64,000 nt of DNA from Geosiphon pyriformis (taxonomy: Eukaryota; Glomeromycota; Glomeromycetes; Archaeosporales; Geosiphonaceae): assembly GCA_016748015.1 (NCBI GenBank), contig JAAOMT010000630.1, positions 119,357-183,356 of the forward strand, read 5' to 3'. A program made the position numbers and the translations under genes. Within the stretch, counting starts at the first letter, position 1, and each line of letters opens with the position of its first letter. Shown here piece by piece: positions 24,032 through 34,774 of this stretch. The notes beneath the pieces were generated by a model, which did not search any database, was not told the DNA's origin, and saw nothing but the letters and a program-made list of their open reading frames with translations.

Positions 24032-25237
24032 TTAAAAATGTTTAAGAGCCCAGATGACTGCAGTGGCTTCCAATTCAGTTGAGCCATATTTGAATTCTGT
24101 TGGCTTGAGTGTTCTGTTGACATAAACAATAACTTGTTCCTGGCCATTTTCATCCAATTGTGATAAGATGATACCAAATGCTATGTATGAAGCATCAGTG
24201 GCTAATTGAAATTGTTTGTTGAAGTCTGGGTAAGCAAGAGCTGGGGCTGTTGTCAATTTTGTTTTAAGAGTTTTAAAAGCTTTTTGTTGTTCTTCAGTTC
24301 ATTTGTATAGTACGTTTTTGTTGGTAAGATAATTGAGTGGTTTGGCAATTTCTGAGAATTTTTTTATAAATTTTCGATAGTAAAAGGCTAATCCTACAAA
24401 TCTTTTTAGTTCTGTGGTATTTTTGGGGGTTTGAAAGTTTTTGACAGCACTAATTGTTCCAAAATTTGGTTTGACTCCATCTTTACTAACTATGTGTCCA
24501 AGAAAAATCAAGCTTGTTTTTCCAAAGTGACATTTCTCAATGTTTAACATTAATCTTGCTTTTTGTAATTGTTAAAAAACTTCTCACAAGTAAATGAGAT
24601 GAGTCTCAAAGCTTGGTGAGTATACATTAGTATCATTAAGATAGACAACTACTGATTGCCATAAGAGTCTTTCATATACAACATCTATGAGTCACTGGAA
24701 TGTTGCTGGTGCATTACAGAGTCCAAAAGGCATAATATTGAACTCATAGTTTCCTCCTTAGGTGGTAAATGCTGTTTTGGATCAGTCTTTTGGGTCCATT
24801 TCGACTTGTCAGTATCCACTTTCTAAGTCTAAAGTTGAGAAGAACTTGGCTTTTCCTAGAGCATCTAGCATGTTATTAATTCTTAAAAAAGGGTAGACAT
24901 TTCCAATTGTAACACTATTCAGTTGTCTATAATCAACACAGAATCTGATTTTTCCGTTTTTTTTTTTGACTAAAACTATTGATAAGGCCTAAGAACTTCT
25001 TAATGGTTGAATTAATCCATTATTGAGCATTCTTTGAACCTCTTCTCTGATGAATTGGTGGCTGGCAGGTGACACTTGATAAGCTTGTTGATGTTTTGGT
25101 GGAACATCTTCTATATGGATCTGATGTTGAACAATATCCGTTTTTCCCAAGTTATTGTTGTTTTTTGCAAATATATCTGCAAATTCAGCTATTAATTGTT
25201 TCAATTGTCTTTGTTGTTGGGGTTCCAAGGGACTCAT
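24032..25237 (-). pseudogene. Element E reverse transcriptase and RNase H
   Basis: RT from 25237: PASHQFIREEVQRML, then LVKKKNGKIRFCVDY, LNSVTIGNV, FSTLDLESGY followed by a TGA in place of the invariant Trp, MPFGLCNAPATFQ followed by TGA, and motif C at 24632-24643 reading YLND in place of YLDD. Connection region HIVSKDGVKPN at about 24490. RNase H at 24032-24256 keeps ATDASYIAFG and ELEATAVIWAL. Multiple stops and the lost Asp make the polymerase inactive. Confidence 0.85.
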
Positions 25238-25639
25238 GTTGATTCGAGAGAGTTTTTCTTCTAAAAGGTAGTAGTTTTCAGTAGTAGAAATAATATTTGG
25301 ATTTGGGAATAGAGTGTGCTTTACAATTTTGATGAAATTAGAGACAATTTGAGGGTTTTCATTTTGAAAGATATTGTTGTGTATGATTCCAATTTCTAAT
25401 TTGTTTAATAAGACAATAGGGTAATTATTGGGGTTGTAGAATATAACTCAAAATTTTTTCATTCTTTTAGAAATATAAATATTTGGAATTGATATTTCAT
25501 GTTTCAAACAAATTTGTTCATTGGATTTAAAAATTTGTTGGGTAGTAGTGGGTTTTGAGCAAGTGTAAATTTCGTGATGTTTTCCAAAAAGTGAAATGGT
25601 AATTGGTTGTGGAAGTTAAAGAATCTGGTGAGATTCATT

Positions 25640-26075
25640 TTGTGTATTAAGAGCTATGTTTACTGGAACTGTAAATCATCCAGTTGAACCAAAATCTTAA
25701 GTTCCTTTTTCACTTTTTCCCAATTGTTCTCTGTTGTTTACTGATTGTAAATCCGAAATGTTGATTAAGGGTAAGTAAATTGCTTGAGCAATTTTTTTAG
25801 CATGTTCAATTTTAAATGGTTTGTCTGTTTCATTTTGCAACATGATGGTAATGTCTCCAGTGTATCCTGCATCTATAACTCCTCCTCTAATATTGATTTC
25901 TTTGCTTGCCAATAATAATCTGGAGGCAATTTGAACCATTGCTCTTAGTGGAATTTCAAGAGCAATTTTGAGATTGATTTTTGTTAAGGACTTTGGTTGG
26001 AGAACCAAAGTATTTTTTCCTGGGTATCTTAGATCATATCCAGCATCAATTTCGTGTGCTTTTTCTGGTCTGATT
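25640..26075 (-). pseudogene. Element E dUTPase domain in pol
   Basis: Motifs of a trimeric dUTPase in order: motif 1 EIDAGYDLRYPG (about 26040), motif 2 ASRLLLASKEI (about 25920; the family has RSSLA), motif 3 RGGVIDAGYTGDI with the catalytic Asp and Tyr (about 25870), motif 4 KKIAQAIYLPL (about 25790), and motif 5 GTxDFGSTG interrupted by TAA (about 25680). Most of the domain (25697-26008) is one open frame. It lies between protease and RT, as in non-primate lentivirus-type arrangements rather than fused to nucleocapsid. The assignment is from motif order and is strong. Confidence 0.85.
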
Positions 26076-26219
26076 TCTTGGCTATGGTTGTCAAAATATT
26101 TAAGTTGTAAAGGTGGTTGCTTTTCAAGAAGATAGATGGGAGTGGTTGGTAGTTCTTTTACTAGTTCAGATACTCCAAATTCGATTTCATTTTCATTATT
26201 CTCATCTGGCAGAGAAATG

Positions 26220-26760
26220 CTAAGAGCATAACATTCTAAACACTATTGGTTATCACAAAGCATAACACATTTTTCACACAATTGAATGTTTATTTGCTCT
26301 AATCATTGAATTTGAACTTCTTTGGTCGGATATGTATGGCTTGCAATTTGGTAGTAAGTTTCTACTTTATCTTCATAATCAAATCCAGCTAATTCTATGG
26401 TATACTCAATGTATTCAGCTTCTTTTATTTGGCGAACATCTTTTTGGGTGGCTCTATTAATCAATGCTATTGCTAGGTCAAAAATCATTTTAGCATCATA
26501 AGGGTAGTGGTAAAGTTTATTGAGAGCACTGTTGTATATTGTATCAAATGGTGTTTCTCTTCTGACTTTTTTCGAAATTAATAGAGCATATTGACAGGTC
26601 TGATCACATACTCTTTCTCTCATTGCTACATCAATCTAATTGCATTCTTCTGGTAGCCTTTTTCCATAAGTAAGGCAAGGTGTGTTGTCCTATTTTCCAC
26701 TTCTTTTTGGAGATCCAAATCGTTCTCTATGGCATGCTTTGCAAAAGTAATAGGTATGAG
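26220..26760 (-). pseudogene. Element E Cys-rich linker between protease and dUTPase
   Basis: Open segment 26303-26623 (RETPFDTIYNSALNKLYHYP... VETYYQIASHTYP), flanked by CX2C pairs: FCKACH near 26750 and LCEKC / CLEC near 26225-26285. Equivalent to 2181-3060 of element A. Not a domain I can name. Paired cysteines suggest zinc binding. Confidence 0.5.
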
Positions 26761-27370
26761 TTTCATATTCCTTTTCTGAAGAAATACATGCTCTCATTGA
26801 TGAAAGTTTTTTGTTGCAATCTTTGTATTTGAGTGGAATATAGGGTAGTTGTTTCCATGGTTCTGGTGTAGAATATCTAACTTTCTTCCATCTTCTTAAT
26901 TCTTCAAAAATCTCCTGTTCTGTTTCTTCAGCCCAATTAGATGTTGATCTAAGAGCCATGTAGGTTTCAGTAAGTGGCATTTCTTTCTCTTCTTCAAATT
27001 CAAATACTGGGGCTTTTTCTAATTGTTTGTTAAAAGTACCACAAGTAGCAGGTACTATGGTGTATTGTCCTTGGTATGAGATTTTAAATTTCTGAGTTTC
27101 CCAGTCCAAGTTTGCATTGGCCTTGAGAAGCCAATCATTTTCGACTAGAGCTTGGTATTGGGGTACATCCATAACAATAACTTTAACTGAAATGGTGATT
27201 CCATCAATGGTGAATGGAAAATTGTCAATTTCTCTTACTGGTGTCTTTTTCATACCATCTGCTGTAACAATTACAGTTTGGGCTGGTCTGTCAACAGTTC
27301 TTTGAAGCTGTTGCATTAACTGGTAGGTTATAATACTTCCAGCTAATTCACTGTTTAGAATTAGTCAGAT
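26690..27370 (-). pseudogene. Element E aspartic protease
   Basis: Reads LILNSELAGSIITYQLMQQL at the start, then FPFTIDGITISVKVIVMD and ALVENDWLLKANANLDW, which are the hydrophobic-hydrophobic-Gly turn and flap regions of Ty3 proteases. The catalytic D-S-G is N-S-E (AAC AGT GAA at 27347-27355). The body is open from 26690 to 27316, so selection acted until recently or decay was dominated by point changes. Confidence 0.8.
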
Positions 27371-29488
27371 GGGTTTTCCTTCTACTGTAGCTTTAGTGTA
27401 CATGGCAGTAATAGCTTTTTGTTTATTAGCTGCTGTATTACTAAGCAAAAATGGTGATTCATTTGCTTCAAATTCAAATGAGAATATATCTAAAAGGTTG
27501 GTATTTTGGGCAATTTGAGCTGGTGGAATAGTGTTGTTAAAAGGATTTGATCTGGGTGCTGCAACTTTATCTTCAGAAAGTGCAGGTTGTTGAAAATCTG
27601 ATTCCTCTGGTATTGTAAGATAACTGGGTTGAGTGTAATAGTGATTGGGTTTTTGCTGACCAGAATTTTGGGAAACCAACTGGTTATTTAGATTAATTCT
27701 GTTGTTGTTATTCTGAAATTGATTTTGGTGTGTGAATTGGTTATGTTAAACCAATCTTCTTGCTGGTACTTAATATTGTTGAGTAGATGGTGTCTGATAT
27801 TGCTGAATTGGTAAAGGTTGCTAATATTGTTGTTGAATTGGTTGTGGAGCTGGTTAATAATAGCTGTTTTGAATTTGTGGTCTCAGTGAATAATAAGTTG
27901 GTAGTAAGGGTTGGTAATAAGATTGTTGTAGTGAAGAATAACGTTGATTACTCCTGTTTTGTTGGTCTCTTTGTAATTTCTTACAATCTTGTTTCCAGTG
28001 TTCTGAAATTCAACAATAATGACAATTTTGAGGTTGGTTGTTGGATGGTAATCCAAAATTGTTTTGGTTGTGTCATTGTGAAGATTGATATTTTTGTGGT
28101 TATTGTTGCTGTTGTTGTTGGTTTGTGAAGTAGCTTTCAATCTTTTTTGTGAGTTGGTTTATTTTTTCTTTAGCTGCTGAGCTGGTTTCTCTAATTGCAA
28201 GGTTTACAAGCTTGGTGTGATTTGCTTTTTCTATTGCCATTTCATAGCTCTTTGCATGTCTAATAGCAGTTGCTAAGTCTGCTAGAGCATGTGGACAGAC
28301 TTTCTTAATCAGTTTGTCTTTTAACTCTGCTATAAACTGATCCAGAATTTGAGCATCAAAATAGTAGTCATTGGTTTCCAATTGTCAGATTCATCTGAGA
28401 AGTTTGTTAAATCTTCCAAGATAGATCATAACAGTTTCAGATGTTTCTTGTTTAATATTGTAAAAGCAGTTTCTGAGAGTGATAGAAGTATTGTTGTTGG
28501 TGAATTGTTGTAGAAAAGCATCTTTGAATGCTTGCCAGTTTTCAAATGGTTTTTCTAAATTTTCAAACCATTCTCCTGCTGTTTCTTGGAAAAAGTAAGG
28601 AATTGCTTTAAGCATTCTTGCTGCAATCCAACCATTTGTATCTTCTGCTTTTTGAACTTTGTCAAGCCATTCTTGAGGACTGGTATCATTATCTTCACCC
28701 ATAAATTCTGGAATCTTTGCAATATAAGCAGTTGTCATTTCCTTTTTGTTTTCTGTGGCTTCTCCTTGTTCTGATTCAGTTTCTTCACTTTTTAAATTTT
28801 TTGAATGATCACTTTTGTTTTCCTGCAAGTATTCAATAATATTGGTGCTTGTTGATATAGGTTCTTGCTGTTGAGTAGGATTTTTAGGTGACTGAAAATC
28901 TTCTGGTCTGAAGAAATAGTTAAGTAGTGAATTTGGTGTTTGCAGTTGAGCAAGTAAAATTAGAAATAGTGTGATAAAAAGTGGTAATTTGACACTGGTT
29001 CCTTGTTCAGGTGTTTGCAAGTGTTTGGCAGTTGTTTTTGGTAGTATTGGAGTGTTTGGAGTGGTTTTTGAGTGTTGTTTCACTTTTTGTTTGCCTTTGT
29101 TGTCTGTTTCTGTTTCTAATTCAAAGTCAAAAGAGTATTTAGACTGTACTGAGTATTTTTTTTCACAATACTTGATAATATTGTAATTGAATTCTTGAAA
29201 GTAGGTGGCAAGTGTTTTACTGTTAAGGTCTTTAGTTTCCAATTATGAATAGTGTACTAAATTATTGTAGAGATTGCTTCTTACTTCTGAAATGTTGTAA
29301 TTTCCAAGAAGATAATTGTTGATATGGTTTTCAATGTATTGGTAGAGTGTTCTTTCAACAATTTCAATTCCATCTGGGATGTTGAATCTCTGCTTGCAAT
29401 GGGTGTAAATTGACTGATAATACTCTAGAGTTGTTGTGTCTGCTGTGGTCGCCATTTTGAAGTTTGTTGTTTGCTGTGTTATTTCCAT
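27371..29488 (-). pseudogene. Element E gag
   Basis: Starts MEITQQTTNFKM at 29488, 15 nt inside the LTR border. The capsid-like core is at 28391-28740 (PEFMGEDND, SPQEWLDKVQKAED, AGEWFENLEKPFENW, AFLQQFTNN). It is followed by a C-terminal capsid half (28100-28381), a poly-Gln stretch, a CCHC knuckle CHYCxISEHWKQDC with TGA at x (about 27985-28030), and a Gln/Asn/Pro-rich tail to 27371. Stops near 29243, 28385 and in the tail break it. A hydrophobic stretch (LPLFITLFLILLAQL) lies near 28950. Confidence 0.8.
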
Positions 29489-29490
29489 GG

Positions 29491-29500
29491 AAGAGCACCA
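29491..29500 (-). other. Candidate primer binding site of element E
   Basis: The minus strand after the 5' LTR reads TT then TGGTGCTCTT. A TGG start matches the CCA end of a tRNA. Elements A (TGGTGTTTTT) and B (TGGTGAACCT) have TGGTG at the same spot. The tRNA species cannot be named from this. Confidence 0.5.
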
Positions 29501-29502
29501 AA

Positions 29503-30494
29503 TGTTACCAGAGGTTTTTGGTCTCTTTTCTTAAATGTTGTAAATGTCTGTTGGTTGCAAATTCACGTTTTCTAGAAGTAGTTGAACCTCCAATAACTGA
29601 ATTTATCTTCAAATTATCTCCTATAATTTGAACTGCTGGGCTTATATGTGGAATAACCAATTTTTTGCCAGTTACTTTATGTAGTTATATTGTAGTAAAT
29701 GTCAACTCTTTCCCAGGAATTGCTTGTTTAGAAGCTCACTAAAAAATGTGTAGTTACTTTGCTGTAAAAGTCAACTCTTTTACAGGAATCTTGTCTATAG
29801 GCTACCTTAATAATTGTAATAAGAAAAGAAAAAAAAAATAAAAGAAATGTAAAAAAAATAAGATTTTATCAAGGGAAACATTTTCTATCCAGGCCTGGAG
29901 TCACTAACAGTTTACTGAAATTGGTAGCTAATCAATTTCAAAATGTTAGTTGGGTTTTGGGGATTTTCCAAGTGCAATAATTAAAGAATTTGGTTTTTCA
30001 AATTATTTGATATTTATTTCTTTTTGTGTGTGTAGAAATGGTTCTAAGTAATAAATCTAAAGTAAAATACATTTTCTTGAAGAGAAAAGCTTTTCTTTTA
30101 TACAACTTGTTGTAGTACTAGTTTATGAACTTGCACTTTTTCTTTTTGCTCAAATTTTGGCAAACTAAAGATACATTTTGATAGACTACAAGTTATTTTG
30201 CTGAACTATTGATTAATTTGGGTGAACTATTTATAATTTTGGCGAATTTCTTATAAATTTCGGCGAATTTTTGTAAATTTCAGTGAACTTTTGAATGTTA
30301 CAAAGTTCAGAGTATTGTGTAATTTGATCATCCTACTTTTTGTTATACTAATTGGATTATTTAATTGAATTGTGATATGTGATAATTGATTAAATAATAA
30401 ATGATAATTTGAAATGATATTAATATACTAATTAATTATAGGAATTATAAGAGTAATTTCATGCTAATTAATAGCTAAAATTCTACTGGTAACA
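29503..30494 (-). repeat. 5' LTR of element E
   Basis: 992 bp, bounded by TGTTACCA and TGGTAACA (plus-strand reading), an exact 8-bp inverted terminus. Its right border sits inside the integrase zinc domain of element B. Confidence 0.88.
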
Positions 30495-31061
30495 TTGGTT
30501 ATAACTCTCAATGGATTATTTGGATTTTGTTGATTCCAGTAATAAAGTATGTGGTTTTGAATAAAATAATGTTTTGATAATTTCTGGAACTTAATTAGAT
30601 CATTTATCAGTGTGTTTTTATTTAGCTGTAGTGTTCTTAAGTATTGGCTAAGATTTTTGTAAAGATAATTGTCCATTGTTTATGAATTGGTTGTTGTTTA
30701 ATGGTTTTTATGTGTGTCTCATTTGTGACAAGCAGTCAGCATTGGTAATATTTTCAGTTTTAGGTATGTTACCATTAATATTTCCAAGATTTAAGTTTTT
30801 CAATATATTAAGGTAAGTTGGCTAAAAATTTGGATAGTTTGGGTAATTTGCATTTGTTTGTTGATTAGGTCCTATGCAATTAGGATTTTTAGTAATAATC
30901 ACGTTTTGAACTAATACTGGCTGGCTTTGAAACTCTGGACACCAGTTTGGGTTTGGAATTACTGGTCTTTGCTGGTAAGTTCCTTAATTTTGATATGTAG
31001 TGGGGTATTGACATAGTATTGGCATGTATTAATTTCTGAGCATTTGGGGAGCACGTAATAA

Positions 31062-32810
31062 TTATTTTCGTGTGCTTTTTACATCATTTATGTTCGACAT
31101 TGGCCAATCAAATGTTCTACATGTTTGGCAAAAATGGCAGGCACATGTTCCTGTTCTAAAGTCCTGATGTGATGAGCAATTATTTTGGCTGCCACTGAAT
31201 TCTTGGTTGCATCTTTGAGGTGTTTGGTATGTGTTATTTCTTTCTGAGTCCAAGATGAGATAACTTTCTATTTTCTTAGAAAGTTTTTTTCCTAATTGTA
31301 TTACTCTCTTTTCTAATGTTTCTGTCTTGTTTTTTTCCATTACTATGTTAACCATTTAACTATGTTTAGCTTCTTTCTTAGCCAATTCAAGGGCTTTGGC
31401 AAGTGTAACAGCTTCTAGTAAGGAATTAGGGTGGACAGGATGTACTCTTTCTAAAATGCTGCTTTTTAATTCTCTAATAAATTGATTTAAAACCTGAGGA
31501 TCTGTATAGTATCCTTGCTCAATTGCTTCAATCTGATGGCAAATTCAATTGAATTGAGCAAGATATTGGGTAACAGTTTTACCTGTACCTTGTTTGATAG
31601 TATTGAATTTGTTCTGCAGTTGGATTACGGCATTTGGATTACTGAAATACTCTAAGAGTATGTCTTTAAATTGGGTGAAGCTTATGAGTTTTGTTTCCAA
31701 ACTTTGATACCATGAGTCAGCAGTTCCTTTTAAAAAGAAAAGTAATGTTTGAATTGCTCTTTGATCATTTCAGTTATTTGTCTGGATGGCTTTTTGTGCT
31801 TTTTTAAGCCACGTGTGCACGTCCATTTCTTTTTTCTCTCCTGAGAAATTTGTTAATTGCACAATGTACAGTGTGGCTATTTTATCATTGTTTTCTGCTG
31901 GTGGGTTTATTGGTCTAAGAGAAGATGAGATAATATTTCCTTAAGCATTCCTAAAGGTGGCTTCTCTTATATCCAGTTTTTTTTCTTGATCATGAGTTTC
32001 TTGGTTTCTAGACTGGCTGCTTGTTCCAGTAACCAGTCTTGTGCTTGTTTTTTCACTGGTTTCTTCAGATTCCAATTCAGACTTTTCTTTACAGTTTTCA
32101 AATCCCACTCCAAATTTTGGTTGAAAAAGGGGTTTTTGGAATAGCAATAAATATCTTTCTGTAATTGATATATTTCTCCAATTGCATTGTTTGAGCTTCT
32201 CAGTATAATTAGAAATTCTCAGTGTTTGTGGAGTTGATGTGGATGATAATGCAGCTCCTAATAAGAGTTGGATTTTATTATCTGGGGAAAAATGGTAAGA
32301 TTTTTTTTCTAGTGAATGAAGACATTGTTTTTTTACTGATTGCACGATGTTTTTTTTAGGCATTTGGGCGAGTGTTCCTAATTTTTGCTGATTTTCTTTG
32401 TGATTAATTTTTGGATTGTAGATGTGTTCTCTGGTGTTCTTTGTAGATATTGGGTAATTTTTATTGATGTATTGCTCAATTTTGCAATGAATTTGAACAA
32501 TTGTCATGGCTAATGCTGTTGTTTCTTTTGTAGTAAATTGAGATAATTCTTTGTATAATTGATGTTTTGTGTCATTTGGTTCTTTTTCTTTTCTTATGTA
32601 ATAATTTATTCTGGTGTTAATGTAATAGGTAAGAGCATTTTCAGTTGGACAACACTCTTTTGGTAATCCAAAATCACTTTAATGTTGTAAATAAAGGGCA
32701 CAGCAGAATTCAATAATAGTGAGGTTAGAAGTTTTTGTTGCTATTTTTGTTTCTTCTTTTTTAGCAATGAATTATTGCTAATTATTATTTTCTTTTTGAT
32801 TTTTTTTCCT
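31062..32810 (-). pseudogene. Element B gag
   Basis: N-terminal part at 31941-32507 (MTIVQIHCKIEQYINKNYP..., acidic Glu/Ser-rich end). The capsid-like core is at about 31380-31930, with MDVHTWLKKAQKAIQT, LKGTADSWYQSLE, TVTQYLAQFN and VLNQFIRELKSSILERV. A Cys-containing region (TCACHFCQTCRTFDWP) is at about 31085-31140. Several stops, mostly where Gln, Arg or Trp fits. Confidence 0.7.
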
Positions 32811-32826
32811 CCTAAGGTTCACCAAA

Positions 32827-33645
32827 TATTACAGGGCTGTTTTTTTGGTATATTTTAATTGTTGATCTCCTGTTTTAATTGCAATCAGTCTCTTGTGAGT
32901 TCCTCTATTTTATGTGTTAGATATTAATAATAATATACTAAAGATTTTTTCTTGATGTTGTAATGTAAGTCTTCTCTTTAATTCTAGTTGTCTTTGTATG
33001 TTGTGTACTTCTTCCCAGAGGCTAATCTGAAATCTATCTACTGTCTGGAGTCTTCTCTGAGACTATCCTTGCAATTGTCTGATGCGTTTCTCTAATCTAG
33101 AAACACGGAATGTTAATGGTCTTTTCGTGATTTCCCTAAGTATATAATAAAGCTTTTTCAATTTAATTAGTAACCACATGAATAATTTTGATCAGGAATT
33201 ATTCTTCCAAAGGGTTCAGAGATGGAATGATAGTTTTATTTGCTAGAAAGGGTATGTGAATTCTATTGTTAATTTTGTAATTGTGATGTTTATTCAATTT
33301 ATTATTTTTTTATTAATTCTTTTTTTGAATAAAATTTTATTTAGATATTTGTTGCTTTGAGTTGAAGCTGTTTTTTTTTCATCATTAAAAACTATTGTAT
33401 ATATATATAATTATTGTTTTACAAAATAATGTCTTGTAATACTCTATTTCCATTATTTCTAAATAGTGTTTGTTGCTTTTGCATGATAGTGCTTGCTGTT
33501 ATTAAAAAATAGTGCTTGCTGCTATTGCACAATAGTGTTTGCTATTATTTGTAAATCATTTCTTTTTATAAATTATTGCTGGGCTATTTCATGATTAGCT
33601 AATTTATATTATTTATAATTCCTATTAAATTCTTGAACTGTAACA
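32827..33645 (-). repeat. 5' LTR of element B
   Basis: 819 bp, minus-strand start TGTTACAG at 33645 and end CTGTAATA at 32827. It matches 1-721 along its length. Contains the 23-bp array at 33465-33556 (units at 33465, 33488, 33511, 33534). Its right border lies inside the RT of element C. Confidence 0.85.
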
Positions 33646-34770
33646 ATGTCTTTTATAATGATAACATTTAATTGGTAATAGTCAACACAAAAACATAAGA
33701 TTTTACCTTTTTTAGATACCACTACAATTGAGAAAGCCTATTTATTTTTGGTTTTTTGTATAAATTCAAGATTTTTTATTCTGTTTATCTCTTTCTTAAT
33801 AAACTTATTATTGTGTCAATTAGATTGATAAGACTTCAAATAGATAAGGTGAGTTTCTCTGGTAGTGATAGTGTATTGTATTATATAAGTTTGTCCAGAG
33901 TTATTATTTTCTTTTAAAATAACTAGGCTATTTTTAGCCAACAGATTTTCAATGTCTATTTTTTTTTCTTCAGAAGAGAGTTTTTTTTGTTCTATTACAA
34001 GTGATTGGATCTCAGATGGTTTATTTTCAAAAAACTTCTGTACTTTTCTTAATTTTTTTCTTAGTATTAAGCTAATGAGTTCCCAATCTTTGTAGTAGAT
34101 TAGGCAGAATTTGCATTTATTACTAGAAAAATACAAGAATTTATTATACTAATATCTGGCATAAGAACCATATTACCAATAATTGTATTTTGCTTTTTTG
34201 CCAGGTTTTTTATCAAAGATTCTTCTGAGAATATTATAGTAGGGCCAGCAGATCAGCTTGCCATTTACAATAATTTTTTTTTTGTTAGCTTTAATATTGT
34301 CTAGTGATTTGCCATTGCTGGTGAAAATAGCATAGACGAGTTTAGCAGTTTCTTTTTGTTCTTCTTGATTTTTTTCTTTATTGGTCACTTTATTATCTAA
34401 TTTATCTGATTGCTTATCTTCTTGATTCTGTTTGGGTACTAAAGGAGTTGTTTAATAATAGTATTTAACCACAATAGGCTTCTCATCACATCTGATGATT
34501 AGCTCACAAAGTTTATAATCAAGTAGTGCTTTGGCTTTCTTAAGCCACTTATTGCCAACAATTATAGTATATTCTTTTGCTTTAGATACTTTTATGTTAA
34601 TTTTAATACTAATGCCATTAATATAAACAGAAACAACTTTGGCTATGTCCAGGCTTTTCTTCTTGTTACCATGTATATTGGTCATAGATTAGATAGAAGG
34701 TTCATTAATTTTTCTTCCAATGGCTTTCAAATAATGTTTAATATTAACACTAACAGATAATACATTATCT
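33646..34770 (-). pseudogene. Element C protease, linker and RT start
   Basis: Protease active site at 34761-34769 reads LILDNVLS (GAT AAT GTA): Asp kept but Ser and Gly of D-S-G lost. The protease body is at 34452-34685 (VVSVYINGISIKINI, EYTIIVGNKWLKKAKALLDY). A linker with single Cys pairs (CKFCLIYYKDW at about 34100) and the pre-RT region follow, with FCVDYYQLN at the border. Confidence 0.7.
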
Positions 34771-34774
34771 AAAA

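Larger units (their letters stand above)
20533..30494 (-). mobile_element. Element E: full-length Ty3-like LTR retrotransposon with dUTPase
   Basis: Minus-strand element of about 9.96 kb with two LTRs (20533-21555 and 29503-30494) ending in the 8-bp inverted TGTTACCA/TGGTAACA. Internal order 5'-3' on the minus strand: PBS, gag with CCHC, protease, Cys-rich linker, dUTPase, RT, RNase H, integrase with HHCC and a GPF-type tail, an extra ORF, and a polypurine stretch (GAGAAGGAAAT) next to the 3' LTR. The two LTRs differ mostly by transitions, roughly 8 percent in the first 240 bases. Flanks are discordant: LINE 2 on the left and element B on the right, with no clean target-site duplication. Confidence 0.9.
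30495..33645 (-). mobile_element. Element B: internally deleted Ty3-like element (gag plus integrase stub)
   Basis: A family-B 5' LTR (32827-33645) followed on the minus strand by a PBS-like TTTGGTG, gag (about 31060-32810), a Pro/Asn-rich gag tail, then directly the RNase H-integrase linker (TNADCLSxMRH near 30715) and the start of the integrase zinc domain (30495-30676, ILYYWNQQNPNNPLRVI). Protease, dUTPase, RT and RNase H are missing in between. The left end is cut by the 5' LTR of element E. A non-autonomous derivative that would depend on another element. Confidence 0.75.

Noticed and set aside
28935-28980. Transmembrane or signal segment in element E gag
   Set aside because: A hydrophobic run is present, but it is internal to a degraded Gln/Pro-rich gag region. 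C-to-T changes convert Ser/Pro to Leu/Phe and can create such runs.
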